Below, one piece after another: positions 11,715-49,250 of a stretch of DNA of 64,000 nt. The translations under genes and the position numbers were made by a program. The notes beneath the pieces are model-generated. The model was not told the DNA's origin. It saw only the letters and a program-made list of their open reading frames with translations, and searched no databases. This DNA comes from Chinchilla lanigera (taxonomy: Eukaryota > Chordata > Mammalia > Rodentia > Chinchillidae). Where the stretch lies: NCBI RefSeq assembly GCF_000276665.1, contig NW_004955433.1, positions 14,493,558 to 14,557,557 of the forward strand. Direction: 5' to 3'. Numbering within the stretch: position 1 is the first letter of the stretch; every line of letters starts with the position of its first letter.

Positions 11715-13164
11715 TCAGGATGCCTTTTTCAATACTGACGTAGCTTGACTGCTTGAGGCACTCTGGCTCTGTCCTGCCCTCACTCACATGACCTATAACC
11801 AGCTCCAGTGGCTCCCAACACACAGTCACTAGGTTGCGTGTAGAATCCTAGTTTTCTTATTCCCAGTTGGTGTTTTGTGTTTTGTTTTTCCCCTCATCCC
11901 CTAATAGTACTAGGCTTATATAGCCCAATATTGTTTGGATCCATTTTCCTCACCTAAAGCCTAAGTGTTTCACTTAGAAATTAAACTTTCTTCCTTCTGT
12001 AGTACAACAGTATTTTCTTTTTACTCTCTACTTACTTTGCGAGGAGGATTCATTACATTCTCCTCCCAGTATGCTTTCCATGGGAAGAATTGTATTCATT
12101 CTTAGATATACTTTGTGCAATAGTAGTTGCTAAATACTTTTGCAGTTCCCTCCTGCCACATTCTTACCTGTCCCGGGAAGTCAACTGTTTTGGGAACATC
12201 ATCTACTCTGAGAAGCTCATTCCAGTTTTGTCTCCAGGAGGCTATTTGTCTGTGTATCTTCAGGCTCCTGGTGAGCACCTCTTTTCCTTTTTGGTCTTGC
12301 CCTCCTATTTTCCCTATCTTTCTGTTCTCTGATTCCCTGCTTCTTTTATTCTGTCCTGTTGTCCCCACTATGGCTTGGCCAAGCTCCAATGCAGATAAAC
12401 TCAGAGGTTGGAGGCATTTAGAATGTTATTCTCACGCAAGCATAATGGCACCCACTTTCCCAGCCCCTGGGCAGCCCCAGTTATGGAATTCCAGCTGAAC
12501 ATTTGCCAGTTCCTCTGCTCAGGAATGTGTATGTACATATCCTGCGGATGGATAATTGACTTTATGTGTGCTGAAGTAGGAGGTTGGCCAAGGGCAGCTG
12601 AAGGAGAGGGACTTTTGAAAACAAGAGCATTAGACAAAATTCATTTACATGGAAATTTGAAGGTTGAAAACCAACTGCTTTTTAAATGGATAATTTAAAA
12701 AATTAGACTTTTAGTACCAGAAAATAATTCTCAAGGCTGTTCAAGGATACTTCAAACAACCGTGTCCTTGCAGGAATGCTGTAGTCTCGTTTCTCCTTGT
12801 TCTTTCTCCAGCTAGGTTACTGGACTTTGAGCACTCTGTTCTTTAAAATTTAGACTGGGCTTTTCAGCTTCCCAACAGCTCTTTTCCAGAGAGGTGGCGT
12901 GTTATGCAACAGTCCCCAACACAGTGTTACTGCAAACACTCAGAATTAAGTCCTGAAGTAGCAAATGTGCTGGTGGGAGTTTCCGTTCAAAGAATGAGCG
13001 TTCCTTGTAGAAAAGTAAGAGAAGGGTTTGTACCCAGGACAAAGTAAAATATTGTATTTTAGGTCATATTACTGTAGGGTCCATATCTACCCATTGTTCT
13101 ACATATGACTTGTTCACATGCTCCTTACAGTTATTTATTTTTGTTTTATAAAGTAATATCAAGC
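11715..13164. other. Intronic sequence without recognised gene
   Basis: Presumed NUP93 intron 5. No exon, RNA gene or clear repeat identified. A block near 12150-12270 has coding-like composition and a gtgagc after cttcaggctcctg. No reading there resembles NUP93, so I leave it unassigned. Confidence 0.5.
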
Positions 13165-13735
13165 TAGCATTTATTGGCCATGTGGTGGGCACTGTACGGA
13201 GGTCTTTCTGCTTATTTACCACAACAGTGCTGTGAGGTAAGTGTAGTTGGCCCTCTATGTCTTTAGGTTCCACATTCATGGATTCAGCCAACTTTAGATC
13301 ACAAATAATCCGGTGGGGGTGAGGGCGATCATGTCTTTACTAAATATGTGCAAAATTTTCTCTGTCATTACTCCCAGAACAATACAGCCCTGCAACTATT
13401 TATTACATTGTAGTAGATAATACAAGTAATCTGGAAGTGATTTCAAGTATACAGGGAAGACTGTAGATTATCTGCAAATATTATGCAAAGTTTACTTATT
13501 TAAAAGGCTTAAGTATCTGTAGATTTTCATATCTGCAGGGAGTCTTGGGACCTACACTCCCTGAATACCAAGAACAACTATACTGTTTCTCTTTGCATTT
13601 AATCTTTATCCCACATTTACATGCCGTATTGTTACTAATCCCATTTTACAGCTAAATAACCTGAGGCTTAAAATTGATAAGCAGTATGCTCAAGGTCACA
13701 TAGCTAGGAAATAGTGGAGTCAGGATTTTTCATCA
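13165..13735 (+). repeat. MIR SINE, split by a DNA transposon at 13241-13581
   Basis: Left part 13165-13240 (agcatttattggccatgtgg) and right part 13582-13735 (cccattttacagctaaataa, then aaggtcacatagctag) together make a MIR core. The break falls exactly at the transposon ends. Confidence 0.8.
13241..13581. mobile_element. Tigger-like DNA transposon MITE inside MIR
   Basis: About 340 bp with imperfect inverted ends: left tagttggccctctatgtctt, and the right end is the approximate complement of tatagttgttcttggtatt. The interior cataatcagatgaatt-type family sequence includes ccaacttt and aacaatacagccctgcaact. The body resembles a pogo/Tigger-derived MITE known across placentals. Exact subfamily not assigned. 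Confidence 0.65.
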
Positions 13736-15150
13736 CACTATTGTTCTGCGATGGCTGTCCTGTGGAAGTTGCCCAAGCAATCCTGGAAGGCAGGTGAGAG
13801 TAACGGTGAAGAGTATAGTGACCTAGAGGGTGGGTTCAGCACTTGGCTCTGCTGCTCCCTACGGGAGGGAAACTGGGCCAATTATTTCACCTTTCTGTGT
13901 CCCTTTGTATGAAATATATATAATAAAAATATGTATTTTGCAGTTAGGGAGTTAATACCTGGAAACAGACAGTGGCAAATAGTAAAAGCTCCTGTTAGTA
14001 TCTTATATAGTCTTGTTATTATCTTTTTGTGCCACTATATGTAGCACATCTACTTATTTTAGGCTCACAACATAGCTGTTATCATTTTGGTCATCACATT
14101 TGTATTCAAAGCTGAAAGAAGGGGAGAAAGCTGAAAAGTCGTGCTAGGCTGTTTTTCCCTCTTTACCAGGAAAAGAGGAAGCTGTCTCCAAATGTTTGCA
14201 AGCTCACTTTTCCATCTCAGTGGCTAGGACTAGGTGCAGTGTCATTCCTAGCTGTAGTGGAGGCTAGAAAAAGGTATAGTCAGTGGTGTGTAGAGGCCAC
14301 CTCCTGGAGTGTTTTCAGAGACTTTGCAGTCTAGTTGATATCACCTTGAGTAGCTTGAAATCTGCCATGGTAGGAGTATTTATGTTACAGAAACCAGCAA
14401 ATGCTACATGTCAGATCCCCTTCTTCAAGAGCCAATTGTTAAATTTACCTGCACACCATTGGGTATATTTAACTCTATATGTTGGTCTGAAAGGTGGCAG
14501 GGAGTAGAGGTTAGAGTTAGAGATTGGGAATGGTCATTGTGTCAACCAGCCGGCAACATCTACCAAGGTTAGTAAATTGTTAATAGTTAAGTTTTTCTCA
14601 GACCAATGACTGTTAGAGATCTGAGCTGAGAGGGGCTTCTCAAGCTCACCTAGGCCAAACGCTTCTTTTCACTGATAGGAATCTGAGGCTCCAAGTCAGT
14701 GTGCTTTACTTCACACTGGAAAACCGAGTAGTAAGGTGGCCCTCCTGGAATCTGGATGTCGTAGAGAGTGGATTCATTCTAGGTTTAAAACCTACCTTTC
14801 TGCAAAATTAATCAGTAGCTATTGTCTTAGTGTAGACTTAGGATTAGAAATATCTGAACCTGGAGTTGTGACCCTATGGGCTGTGTGCTCTTAGCTGCCT
14901 GATATGATCAGTGAAAGCAGGAGGCACACTGATAAAGCTGTGGCTTTGCTGATGTGAAGGAGAGAGATGAGGTAGAGAGGGGGCTTAAGATTAAAACCAA
15001 CCAGGATGTACTTTTCCACAAATAGTTATTGAGTCATTGATAGGGCTTACCCATCTTCCCATTACATTTTAGTTAATCCGGGCCCATGCCTGATTTCATG
15101 TGTTTATGGTTAAGAGTTTCATTCTATCAAAACCCGAAAATCATCATTTT
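13736..15150. other. Intronic sequence, few recognisable features
   Basis: No exon recognised. A stretch at 14620-14760 resembles an old MIR/L2-type element (gcttcttttcactgatagga, then ctgaggctcc), with low confidence. Confidence 0.4.
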
Positions 15151-15313
15151 AAGGAAGTTTTTTGGTTCTTTGAGACAGGGCCTCAGCATGAAATTCAGGC
15201 TGACCTTGAAGTCATTATGTAAGCTCAAGACAGACCTTAAACTAAAGGTCAACCTCCTGCCTCAGCTTCCCAAGTGCTGGGATTACAGGCATACACCAGC
15301 CACAAAGCCCAGT
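15151..15313 (-). mobile_element. B1 SINE, antisense
   Basis: tttgagacagggcctcagca, then cctcctgcctcagcttccca and gtgctgggattacaggcat. 5' end at about 15313. Confidence 0.85.
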
Positions 15314-15435
15314 TTAAAGAAGTTTTAAGTAGGGAATAGGTTCCTCACAGCTCTGTTACAGGGATATGTTTATGTGATTTTTATTTCTTCACATGACTGA
15401 GTACTGTTCTTAACCAATTCTGGTTATGTTTTTAT

Positions 15436-15668
15436 TTTTTATTTTTTTGTTTTTGTTTTTATTTTAAAAATGAAAGGAGGAAAACATTAACAGACAGACA
15501 ACATTTTACAAAATAGCAAAAGAACAGTACAGACAGTATAGAGTTACAAACAAAGTGGTAGGGAATTAACAATGCTTGTTGTATTACATATTGATATCTT
15601 CAAAGTGGTTTCTCATGAAAACAGATATAGACATGAAATGCTGATCAACCAAGGACTCATTGACAGTT
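15436..15668 (-). mobile_element. 5'-truncated poly(A) retroposon, copy B, at the NUP93 exon 6 acceptor
   Basis: 233 bp flanked by a 15-bp direct duplication tggttatgtttttat (15421-15435 and 15669-15683). The poly(A) end is at 15436-15470 on the minus strand. Near-identical to copy A (567-836), with few mismatches, so fairly young. The right-hand duplication forms the last bases before the exon 6 acceptor. Confidence 0.85.
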
Positions 15669-15689
15669 TGGTTATGTTTTTATCTACAG

Positions 15690-39728
<24,039 letters not shown>

Positions 39729-42700
39729 TTTTCAACATTCTTTTACTTTCATTGTTTTTTTTTTCCTTTGAAATTTTGTTTAGATTTTGATTTGTGTATT
39801 GGGTGGAAATGCTATCATAGTCAGAGAGGGGCAGGCTATCTAGGTGCCTATAAATTGACGTTAAATGATTAAAAATTACCCAAAATGAGCAAGGAAACAA
39901 AGTCTTCCAGAGTCACTTATTTAGATGTAATATTCCATATAGCAGATTGCAGTTCATTTTCACATTTCTATTTGAGTATGAAAGCCAATCTCAGCCTTGG
40001 ATGATTTCCAGTTTGTATGTTAAATATCAGTGCTGCTTGTCCTCCCTCTTCTCCGTTGTGCCTTGAAGTCCAGGTGATCCATGACCATCGCTGTGCTCTG
40101 ATCATGATCGTCTGCTTTGACCCTAGGATTAATTAGTTGGTTATTCTGTTGAAATCCCACTGGATGCAAAGTGTAGGCCATGAAAAAGAAGGTGGCAGGT
40201 GCCCCAGCTAGAGCTGGAAGAAAGGCCAGCCCTTGCTCCCTCAGCTGCTGCTCTGAGGATTGACTGATTGGGCTTGCGTACCTATTTTCCCTTCTGTGGC
40301 GGTCAGTTCCGCTGCTTAGATGACCCCCATTCCCCACTCAAGAAGACAGTTGGCCAGGTGAGCTCATGGTCACATTCTGAGGGTCTGACATACAGAATGC
40401 TGATACCATATGGCACCTGCACTACAGGTGTTTAGTTCCTGAACAGTAGTCACCCATCATTAGTTCTGTATCTTCTACCCTAGTCCCAAAGCCCAGGTCT
40501 AAAATAGGTGAGGAAATGAGGACAAGTGTTTGCTTCTGACTGGGCCAGCTGGGACCATGCAACACATGGCACTGGTCTGTTCCACTGAGGTGTATGTAAT
40601 CTTTCTCAGGAGGATGCTAAGATGCCAAAGAATCTCTACCGTGCCTTTGCCCTAGGGAGAAGCCTTTCGTTACAGGGTGTGGTCACCCTCCTCTTCCTTT
40701 AATACTTGTGAAAGGAAGTGTTATTTTCCTTTTGGGAAAGAGCTAATCTGTAGATAATAGGACCATCTGCTGCTGAACTGTGGGACTTCATTTTCCATCA
40801 AGGATGTAGCCTGAAGATCAGTAGGGCTGTGTCTGCACAGCGCTTCTGGTCCCATCTTGTCATGCTGGAGTGCAGTCTTCGATTGAGCTTTATTGGAAAG
40901 TCTGGGAAGATAAGTCCTGCAGGGGACTTGATTTAGCAAGTTATGCCCTGTTTATCTGTGCTAATTTAAACAAACTATTTGTTTTTATAGTGCTTTAAAA
41001 AATACTCTGAATTTTCATAGAGTGTTTTGCTTTTTAATATTGGATCTTAATCGGAGATAGAAATATAAAGCAATATCACAAATGAGAGAAGGCTCAAGTT
41101 GTTTAAATAGTATATGCTTAATGGCTCATCTCTTGTTCATGACCCTGTGAGAGGTAACTGTCTTTCCCTGCATGGTACAGTTCTTCTTGCTCAGAGTAGT
41201 AGAACCATCTCTATAGAGAGGATGAGTACTTTTGATCTATGAGACCAGAAAACTAAAAGGGAAAAGAAAGCAACCAGGTCTTGATCTGCGAGTGAAAGTG
41301 AAGTGATCACTAGCTGGCAGTTGACTTGCTCAGAGGAGACTTGTAAGAAGAGTAAGATAATGAGGTTCAAACCGGAAGGGCTCAGCCTGCCAGAGCAAAT
41401 GTCCTTCATACTGATTCTGTGGTCACACACAGCCTGCTGGGTGTGTGCAGAGCAGAGGAGAAACAAGCCAAGTTTGCAAGACCACAACATCAGCAGGTTC
41501 CCTTGCATCCATGCTTATTTAGATTGTGCTCAGAAATCATGGCCCTCTGACAAGTTACTAGCTTCAAAAGTCATCAGCTCCCCAGTTCAAGAACTAAATT
41601 CTTTCCCTGTGTGTTGTCCCATGATTTCATTACTACCCAGACAGTCTGAGAGCAAATGGCACTGGGAGTCTCTTGTCTTCCAGGGATGAGATTCTAATCT
41701 TTCTAACAAAATCAAGGGCACTTGGAGACTGACAGGGACATTAGCACCTGTTTTCACATGGCTCATAATTAACTCACTGAGATGCTCTAAGGAGGGTCCT
41801 GATGTGATCTGCATCTTTTCCAGAAGCCTGGAGATTTGAGTTCATGGATCCTTTTGTTTTTGTTTTAAAATAAACTTGCTGTCCAATTTCGAAGGGAAAC
41901 CTGAAGTGGAACTGTAAGCTCTTTTAGAACAGCTCCTATGGTTTATGCTCCTGAGCTGGGCAGCTTATCAAAGCTCGGGAAGTGCCTATGTACACTGGGG
42001 CCAGGAAGCAGCCCCAGCTGCTCCGTCTAAGAATTTAGAATCTGGTTATTGACGTAACCATAATTTGGCTGCCTCTGTTGTTACTCTTTTGATGCATCAA
42101 GTTAAATCGTAGTTTTTAGGTTATTATAAGCAAAGGATAATGCGTAGTGTGCAGCATTTGCTGATTCACCCCGGCTACTCTATTTGAGTAAATGCTCCTG
42201 GTCCAAACACTTAAACTAAACTTAACAATTGCTTCCTGATGTGCCATTGTACCCTACTGCTTTAGATTGGATCCCAACCTCCCTTTTTTCTCCATTAGCA
42301 TGAGAATATTTGCTTCTTTAGGTACCCCATATCACTTGCCAAATTTCCATCATGCCACTCAGGAAGTGCCTGGAGCCAGAATGCTGTGATAGAGATTAAA
42401 ACCCCAGACTGGCACCCTGCCCCAGGCCTGCCAAAGTGCTGCCAGCCCCAGCTCTGGACTCAAACTGAGCCTCACTGAGCCATGGCGGTGGGCTGAATAG
42501 TGTGTCCAGCACTTTGGGAAGGAGTTGTTACCTATAAAGTCCCTGGTGGAAATACACATCTTGCTTCAGTAAAGGCTTTTGTGCCCACATTTCAGGAATA
42601 TCAGAGAAGCCAGCAGCTCATGAAACAGGAACTGTCTAGAATCCTGGAGGAAAATGAAGCTGTTTTCAGAGTCCTGAATGTCCACTGATTGCAATTCTAA

Positions 42701-43400
42701 CAGAAATTACCTGCCCACAGCCCATTTTCTGAGGGTTTCATAGAATTACATTATTAGTATTCCTTATAGAGTGGGGGCGGAAGTACACTGAATCTTTCAG
42801 CCATTTGTTTCTAATGGAAAAGGGGAGTGGCATAAAGTGAAAAACTACCAACTAGAATGTTCAGAAAGATACTCCAAATGATCTGTGCTTGTCTTTGCAC
42901 TGCTAGGCCACATGGATTTATGTATCAGCTTGGACTTCAGCAGACAGCAGCAGAGCCACGCAGTGCTGGGGTGCTGGGCTGTGCTGGGTCGCTGGAGATG
43001 TCCATGATCAGTCCATCCTAGAGTTGTGCATTAGTGTAAGAAAAGGGACGCTGCCTTCTATTGATCTTTTTTCCAAGATCATGTAAGTGGAAATACTCAT
43101 AAGTTGTTATCCTGGGAAGGAGAACAGTTGTCTCAACTTTGATTTGTGACATTCTCTTCTACATGTGGCCCATGTTGTCCCAGAGTGACTTGCCCCGTGG
43201 GTGTTTGAGTAGATGCTTTGCTTTGGCCTTGTGACTTCCACCCGCTCCCTTAGAGCAGCTTCTCACACCTGGATTCAGGCTTTGTTTCAGCCTGAGGTCA
43301 TTACTAGGCATTCAGTCTGAAAGTAGAGGAGAAATGTAGAGGAGAAAAATGTTTTTCAAGGTCAGATAAAGGAAATTTGCAGAGCTCCGAGACATCAGGA
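39729..43400. other. Intergenic DNA downstream of NUP93
   Basis: No repeat or gene identified with confidence. A possible terminal-exon-like ORF is at 42596-42688 (see findings). Confidence 0.4.
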
Positions 43401-43436
43401 AATTTGTTTTTTACTGTTAATGATAATAAAGGCTAG

Positions 43437-43511
43437 GGGCTGGGAAGGTCTCTCAGTGGCATAGCCCTTGCCTAGCGTGTGTGAGGCCTTGGGTTCAATT
43501 CCCGATGGGAA
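43437..43511 (+). mobile_element. ID SINE
   Basis: gctgggaaggtctctcagtg, then gtgaggccttgggttcaatt. Contains A- and B-box-like blocks of the tRNA ancestor. Confidence 0.85.
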
Positions 43512-43683
43512 GAAGGGTAATGAGAACATCATTATAAAGACTTGGTCTGTAATCAAAAAAGTGGGAATGGGGAGGCAGGTGCTGGCAGAACCCAGCACTG
43601 TACTGGCATGATCTGTACTCCAGCTGCCTTTGCCCTTAATCATGGGTTTTCTTGAGGACAAGAGCATGAAAATATTTGCCTCA

Positions 43684-43846
43684 GGAGCCAGGTGTGGTGA
43701 GGCACATCTGTAATTCCAGCACTCGGGAGGCTGAGGCAGGAGGATCGTTGGGAGTTCAAGATGAGCCTGGGCTACAAGTGAGCTCAAGGCCAGCCTGAAC
43801 TGCATAGGGAGACCCTGTCTCAAAAAGACCAAAAAAAAAAATTTGT
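43684..43846 (+). mobile_element. B1 SINE
   Basis: ccaggtgtggtgaggcacat, then gaggctgaggcaggaggatc, then gaccctgtctcaaaaagacc and an A tail. Confidence 0.93.
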
Positions 43847-43998
43847 CTCAGGCACTGGCTTCTGTTTGAATAGGAAGCAGGGAGTCAGTGATCCCAGAGG
43901 GGGATTCTACCCTCAAAACATCAGACCTGACCTCGCCAGGCCCTCTGGTGGTATCCAGAACTGTGTGACCTGTAGGCAAGACCCCTTCATTCAGGCCA

Positions 43999-44043
43999 GA
44001 CTTAGTGAATAAAGGACACTTGACTTAGTGAATAAAGGACACT
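43999..44043. repeat. 23-bp tandem duplication
   Basis: Two adjacent copies of gacttagtgaataaaggac, period 23. Confidence 0.95.
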
Positions 44044-47000
44044 CAGTTGCCTGTTATATAAGCATTGCAGAAGTTCTTAGTGTAAATATGTCCAGCTGTT
44101 GCCTGGCCCTCATGTGGTTTTGCTGGCACGCCCTGCCTAGATATCTTCTTGCCTGGCTCAGGCTGCTAGGAGCTCTCCAGCTAAATTGGATTACCCTGAT
44201 TTGTCACGGTGGCACTTCTGTGTGCAGCAGAAATGACAGTGAGATTGAAATCACTCGAGAGAGGGCAATAACTGGAATGCAGTTCTGAAGAGCTAGGCAG
44301 GCAGGCTGAATGGGATAATTGTGGGTACCAGTTAACCTCAACTCCTGTCACCTACTAGGTGTTTTCTATCAGGGATGTCAAACGCCAGGTACTTTATGAG
44401 AAAGAGGCAAAGTACTGTGTTTTCTTGATCAGTGGTAACTGGTGTTAGAAACGTGATAGGGAAAAGTCACTGCTTTATCCCGTTGACTACTTTGCTTTCT
44501 TTTGTCTTTGCTTTCCCGACATGGTTGCTCTGTGTGGTGTTTGGGGAGAGGGGGGAGGGTGGGCAGTCGTGTGTGCTCTGCGTGTTCCTTTCTGTATCGT
44601 AACTTCCGCATTTACTGTGTTTAGGGTGCTTCCTTCACCACCACTCCTGTCTACAGCGAGTAAATTTCTGGAATGTTTTCCCAAAGTGCCATGTGCTCCC
44701 TTTGTTCAGTCCTTTAGTGAATGGAAAACTTTCCTGGGAGTATCTAGCTGAGGCATAGGCCAGGGCTCTTCAGCAGCCAATAGAAGTACCTCTTCCGAGC
44801 TCGTCGGGCTGAGTGAGCCAGGCCTTCTGTACGCCCTGCAAGGAAAGTTCCCAAGGCCTGCCTAGCCCCTGGGTCCGCGAAGTCCCGGAAGCCTCTGTAA
44901 GTACAGGGCTCCCACCTCAGCCCAAGTCTTACCCCCACCAAGCCTCCGGATTCAGTCCCGACTGGGGCCCGGGGAAGGTCAGGTTCTGGCTGGAAGTGTG
45001 GTGGGACAGTAAATGAAAAGCGTGTTAGTGGTGACGCCAGCATGTGGCATGTATTCCGGAAGTGGGAGCAGTTAAATTCTGTGACCTTCAGTAGAAGGCA
45101 TTTTAAATGGGGATTGAGAGCCAGTGCTGGCCTTGCAGAAGGGGAAGCAGGAGTGGGAGGCCGTTGGATTGGGTGGTGAGGGAGGCTTGGGCCTAGCCGT
45201 AGGACATGTGTCTCCTGTTCTCTGGGACAGGAATTGAACAGTTTTTGGTCAGAGGGGGCATCCTCAGCATCTGGGGCAGGGGTTTCTGCTTAGAGATACG
45301 GAAATGCTGGGAGACGGGGTGTTCTTTTCTCTCCACCTGGGGACCACTGCCCTGATGAAAAGCCCTGAAGTGACAGCTCCAACTGCCCACTGGCCTCGTT
45401 CTCTCCCTGGAGGGGCCACATAGAAAGAATTGCAGCCTATTCTCCATGTGGGGACCGTCAGCTTGGGCAGGCCCCTGGAGCCATCAGGAGGCCGATTCCT
45501 GATGAGTCATCTGGACCCTCAAACCCATCATAGAGTTTAAGGAGGAGACTCTTTAGTCCCTCCTGGAGCTGGCTGGGCTGGGCTGGAAAGCTCTGGACGA
45601 CCAGGGGACACTGGAGGTATGTGGGGGCAGGGCCACTGGAGTTAAGGGTGACCTGTTTATCCAGGTTTCTTACTGCTGCAGGCTTTTCAGCAGAGTGAGG
45701 CTTATTTCTGAGTCCCAGGTGGCAAGAAAAGACACAGGCCCGACCTGAGTGGCCCCTTGGCTGTTCCCTGGAAATTGCCAGGTTTGGGCAGTAGAAGCCC
45801 TGGGAAGCAAACAGTCACAGAGAAATATGAAGACTGATGTGGGAATGGTGTTCCAAACCGGAGCTGCTCGCAGTGGTGGTGCACAGGACACACTGTCACT
45901 GGGGAGACTGGCTAGAAATTCCTTTCCTCAGTTGTCCCACGTCTCTCCTTCCCTGTTAGCATCACTCTTGCTACCCTGCTGACCCCCCATATGCAGGGGT
46001 GGGGGGTCTCGGGTGAGCTTTTGATGGGTCTGACAGGTCACCCTGACTGTGGTTTTAGGAACATTTAAACCCAACCCAAAAGGGCACTTTATCCTCAAGA
46101 ACAGATGTCTGAGTTGTGGCCCTCTGGTGGTCAGCAGCAGTCATTACATTAGAAAGCACAAACTGCTCAGGGATTTCAGGGATTCTTTGAAAACTAAGTT
46201 CTGAAAGTAAAGAGTTCAGCAATGCCAGAGAGAGAAAGGGTGAGAAAGAAAGAACAAGGAGCATTGGGAAGGTAACCCTAAGATCAAAGCCCGGGAGCAC
46301 AGAGCTCTGAGCAAAACAAGCAAGCCCTAGCTAGGCAGCTGCCCACGAGGCTTCAGGGCTGCGCACTGTGAGGGCACATCCACAGCTGGGCCTCTGGCCT
46401 GGAAGTCGGTAAAAGCCCTTCATCACCATGTGACGGTGCAGCTGAGGGACACTGTGGACCACTTTGCTTATGTGGAAGGCAAGATGTCGGCTCCCATTCC
46501 ATCAGACCATTGGGGTAACCAAGTTGACATGTAAATCACCTGCCTATGACCTGTCACACATTAGGCTCTCAGGAAGTAAAAGTTTTGGTCACTCTGCTCC
46601 TGCCTCATTCAGAGGGATCTCGAAGGCAGCGCATCCACTGCCACAGCGTCTTCCCTTCAAGCAAGTGTTCATGTGGGTGCAGGTAGAGTCAATTCTCCCC
46701 ACGTCAGCTCTGGATGGATTTATTTATTTGGCAAGATACAAAATTAGATCAGTGACAGCCAAACATTTGTTACTAGGGGATAGACATTGACATGTCAAGT
46801 TCAACTTGTGGTTCCTGTTTATTCCATGACTGCTAAGTAGAAAGGTGTTGTTCTAGAAACCGGACAGTGGTGAACTGAATTAAAATCCCTGCCTCAAGGA
46901 GCCTACATTTTACTGGGGTGAGCACCAGTAAGGGGCTTCTTCCTATTATAAGGTGGACCTCTCCCCACCAGCTGACTCCAGGGCCTTGCTCAGTCACCCA

Positions 47001-47957
47001 TTCAGCACCCACCAGAACTCTTGGGGAAGAGCCCATGGGATCATCTCTGCTTTCTGGGGCTCACTACATAGAAGGGAGAAGAGATAAGAGCACACACAAA
47101 GACAGGGACACATAAAGACCGACTCATTTGAACTTCTTTTGCTGGGTGTGATGGCAGACAGCTGTAATCCCAGTGTTCGCTCACTTGCGCTCCCGCTTCC
47201 CCGCCTCTCCCCCTCCTCTCTCCTCTCTTTCCCCTCTCTTGGCTTTTGTCCTGCGGGCAAAAACTGGGTATGGTTTATTAAATTGCCCTTGGGCTTAGAA
47301 AATAAAACCTAAAGGTGTCATTTTGGAAACAAACATTGAGCTACCCATAGTTATTTAAGATGTACTGTATGTTTTTAAGATCTCCCGTGTATATTTTTGG
47401 AAAGAGGTAAAAGGAGAAAGAAAAAAGTGAGAAAAGATGAGACCTTGTGGAAGTCTTAAGGTCAGGCTGTGTGAGCTACCTGCCTTACGTTGGGGTCACA
47501 CTGCAGGCACAGCCCACCCCAAACCAAGGTCGGGCTGCAACCTGTCTTACTTTTTGTCATGACTCGCCTAGGCATCTTTGCCAGTCGTACAGAGGTCTGT
47601 TCTTTATATCTAGAACAAGCATTCTTATTCTTGACATATAGCTACTTTAATCTTTATTAAGATTAGGAAGGTAGAAAAGTTATACACAACAGCTGGACTT
47701 TAACTCAAAAATTTATATTCAATATCTTTATATCTAGGGACCTGTGACATATGTAAGGAACTCACAGAGGATTTAAAAAGTTTAGAGATGTTACTTAGCA
47801 ACTATAAATCATATACTGTTATAACTCAATTATATAATTATAGAAAGTTTTACCATCACACACAACTTTAGTCTGGAAGTCACCAGTATAATAAGATGTG
47901 TTTTAGCCTCGTATCTTTGAAGCCCTGTACATTTGGGAAACACAAATACATTTAATA
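44044..47957. other. Intergenic DNA, no gene supported
   Basis: GC-rich 44760-45640 and 46300-47060 without an ORF that looks conserved. A B1 5' fragment lies at 47146-47180, followed by a pyrimidine-rich tract (47180-47245). Composition turns AT-rich from about 47265. Confidence 0.4.
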
Positions 47958-48120
47958 TGGGCCGGGCGTGGTGGCACACGCCTGTAATTCCAGCACTCAG
48001 GAGGCTGAGGCAGGAGGTTCGTTGCAAGTTTGAGGCCAGCCTGGGCTACAAAGTGAACTCAAGGACAGCCTGAACTGAATAGGGAGACCCTGCCTCAAAA
48101 AGACCAACAAAAAACAAAAA
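47958..48120 (+). mobile_element. B1 SINE with target-site duplication
   Basis: gccgggcgtggtggcacacg start, an A-rich tail, and flanking acatttaata at 47948-47957 and 48121-48130. Confidence 0.95.
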
Positions 48121-49250
48121 ACATTTAATACACTGTGAGGTTAATAATAATTTGTTACAGCTACATTTAGTATTTATATTTAAGGAAGAATTTAGATTTT
48201 TTAAAAAAACAGGCTTACAAGGTATAACCACTGACAAGAATTAGGAAAATCTTTAGAGTTCTTGTAAGTACAGGAAACAGTGCTGTTGACCACAGATAGA
48301 CTTATTTTGTAATATAAGTGTGTCTCGTTATATAAAAGCAAAATGTTTAATCAAAGCCACTAGATGGCAGATCAAGTTTCAAATGGCAGGACCAAACTTA
48401 GGCAGTTGTCAAATTTTGATCATTTTATGTCTAAAGTCTAGAGGTATACTGTATAAAAGAGAAAATCCATTAGTTATTTTGCATGTGTTAAGCTTATGTC
48501 ATCTTAACATTAAAGTTTAGACTCTTTGTTTTATATATATAGGTTATATCATAAACTAAGGTTAATAGTTGTTTAATGAATTATAAATGGGTTACTGAAA
48601 ACATTATTTAAGTCAACATTTGCTTTAACTTTTAAAACTCAAGTTTTAGTAATTAAAAGTTTAACCATGGAAAACACAAGAAACTTCTTAGTGTAAATAT
48701 AGAACTATCATTTTTAAATCTAGTTTTATAAGTTTAACCAAAAGGATTTTAATATCTTAAGAAAAGTTACAGTTTTAGAAATAGGAAACTTAGCATTTTA
48801 ATTATAGCCAACTTCAGTATACTATAATTATATATTTCATAACATTTTTGGGGTGTGTTCCCATAAGACTCTGGCAAAAACCAGAAAGTCTCATCATGGG
48901 ACAAAACTGAGCAAACTGGTTCAGGCAGCTGCTCTTTCATCCACCCAGGGGAGTCTTGTCCAGCAGTTTTCCCAAGGTCATCGGGTCTTCTCTTATTTAT
49001 CTTAATTATTTTAGGTGACTTATGAAAAACAAATTGTAACAGTTAACCCTTTTTTTGAAGTTACATATTATCTTTGATCAAGGAAAAATTCTTGAAGTTA
49101 TTTGATACAGACAACAATAGGCATTGAATTTATAAAAGCAATTTTTGATATTATCTTGATTGGCTAACAACTTGGATGGAGACATGTCACCAACTTTAAA
49201 GACATCTTTATTTTACCAATTTATTTATTTACTTATTTATTTATTTATTT

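Noticed and set aside
12102..12498. Overlapping ORFs near 12.1-12.5 kb as a hidden exon
   Set aside because: Splice-like hexamers are present, but neither strand gives a product I recognise and nothing fits the NUP93 frame.
1..15689. NUP93 exons 1-5
   Set aside because: I searched by eye for the residues preceding PSYITDVG (including the stretch ending FTQESE) and found none. They must lie upstream of the window.
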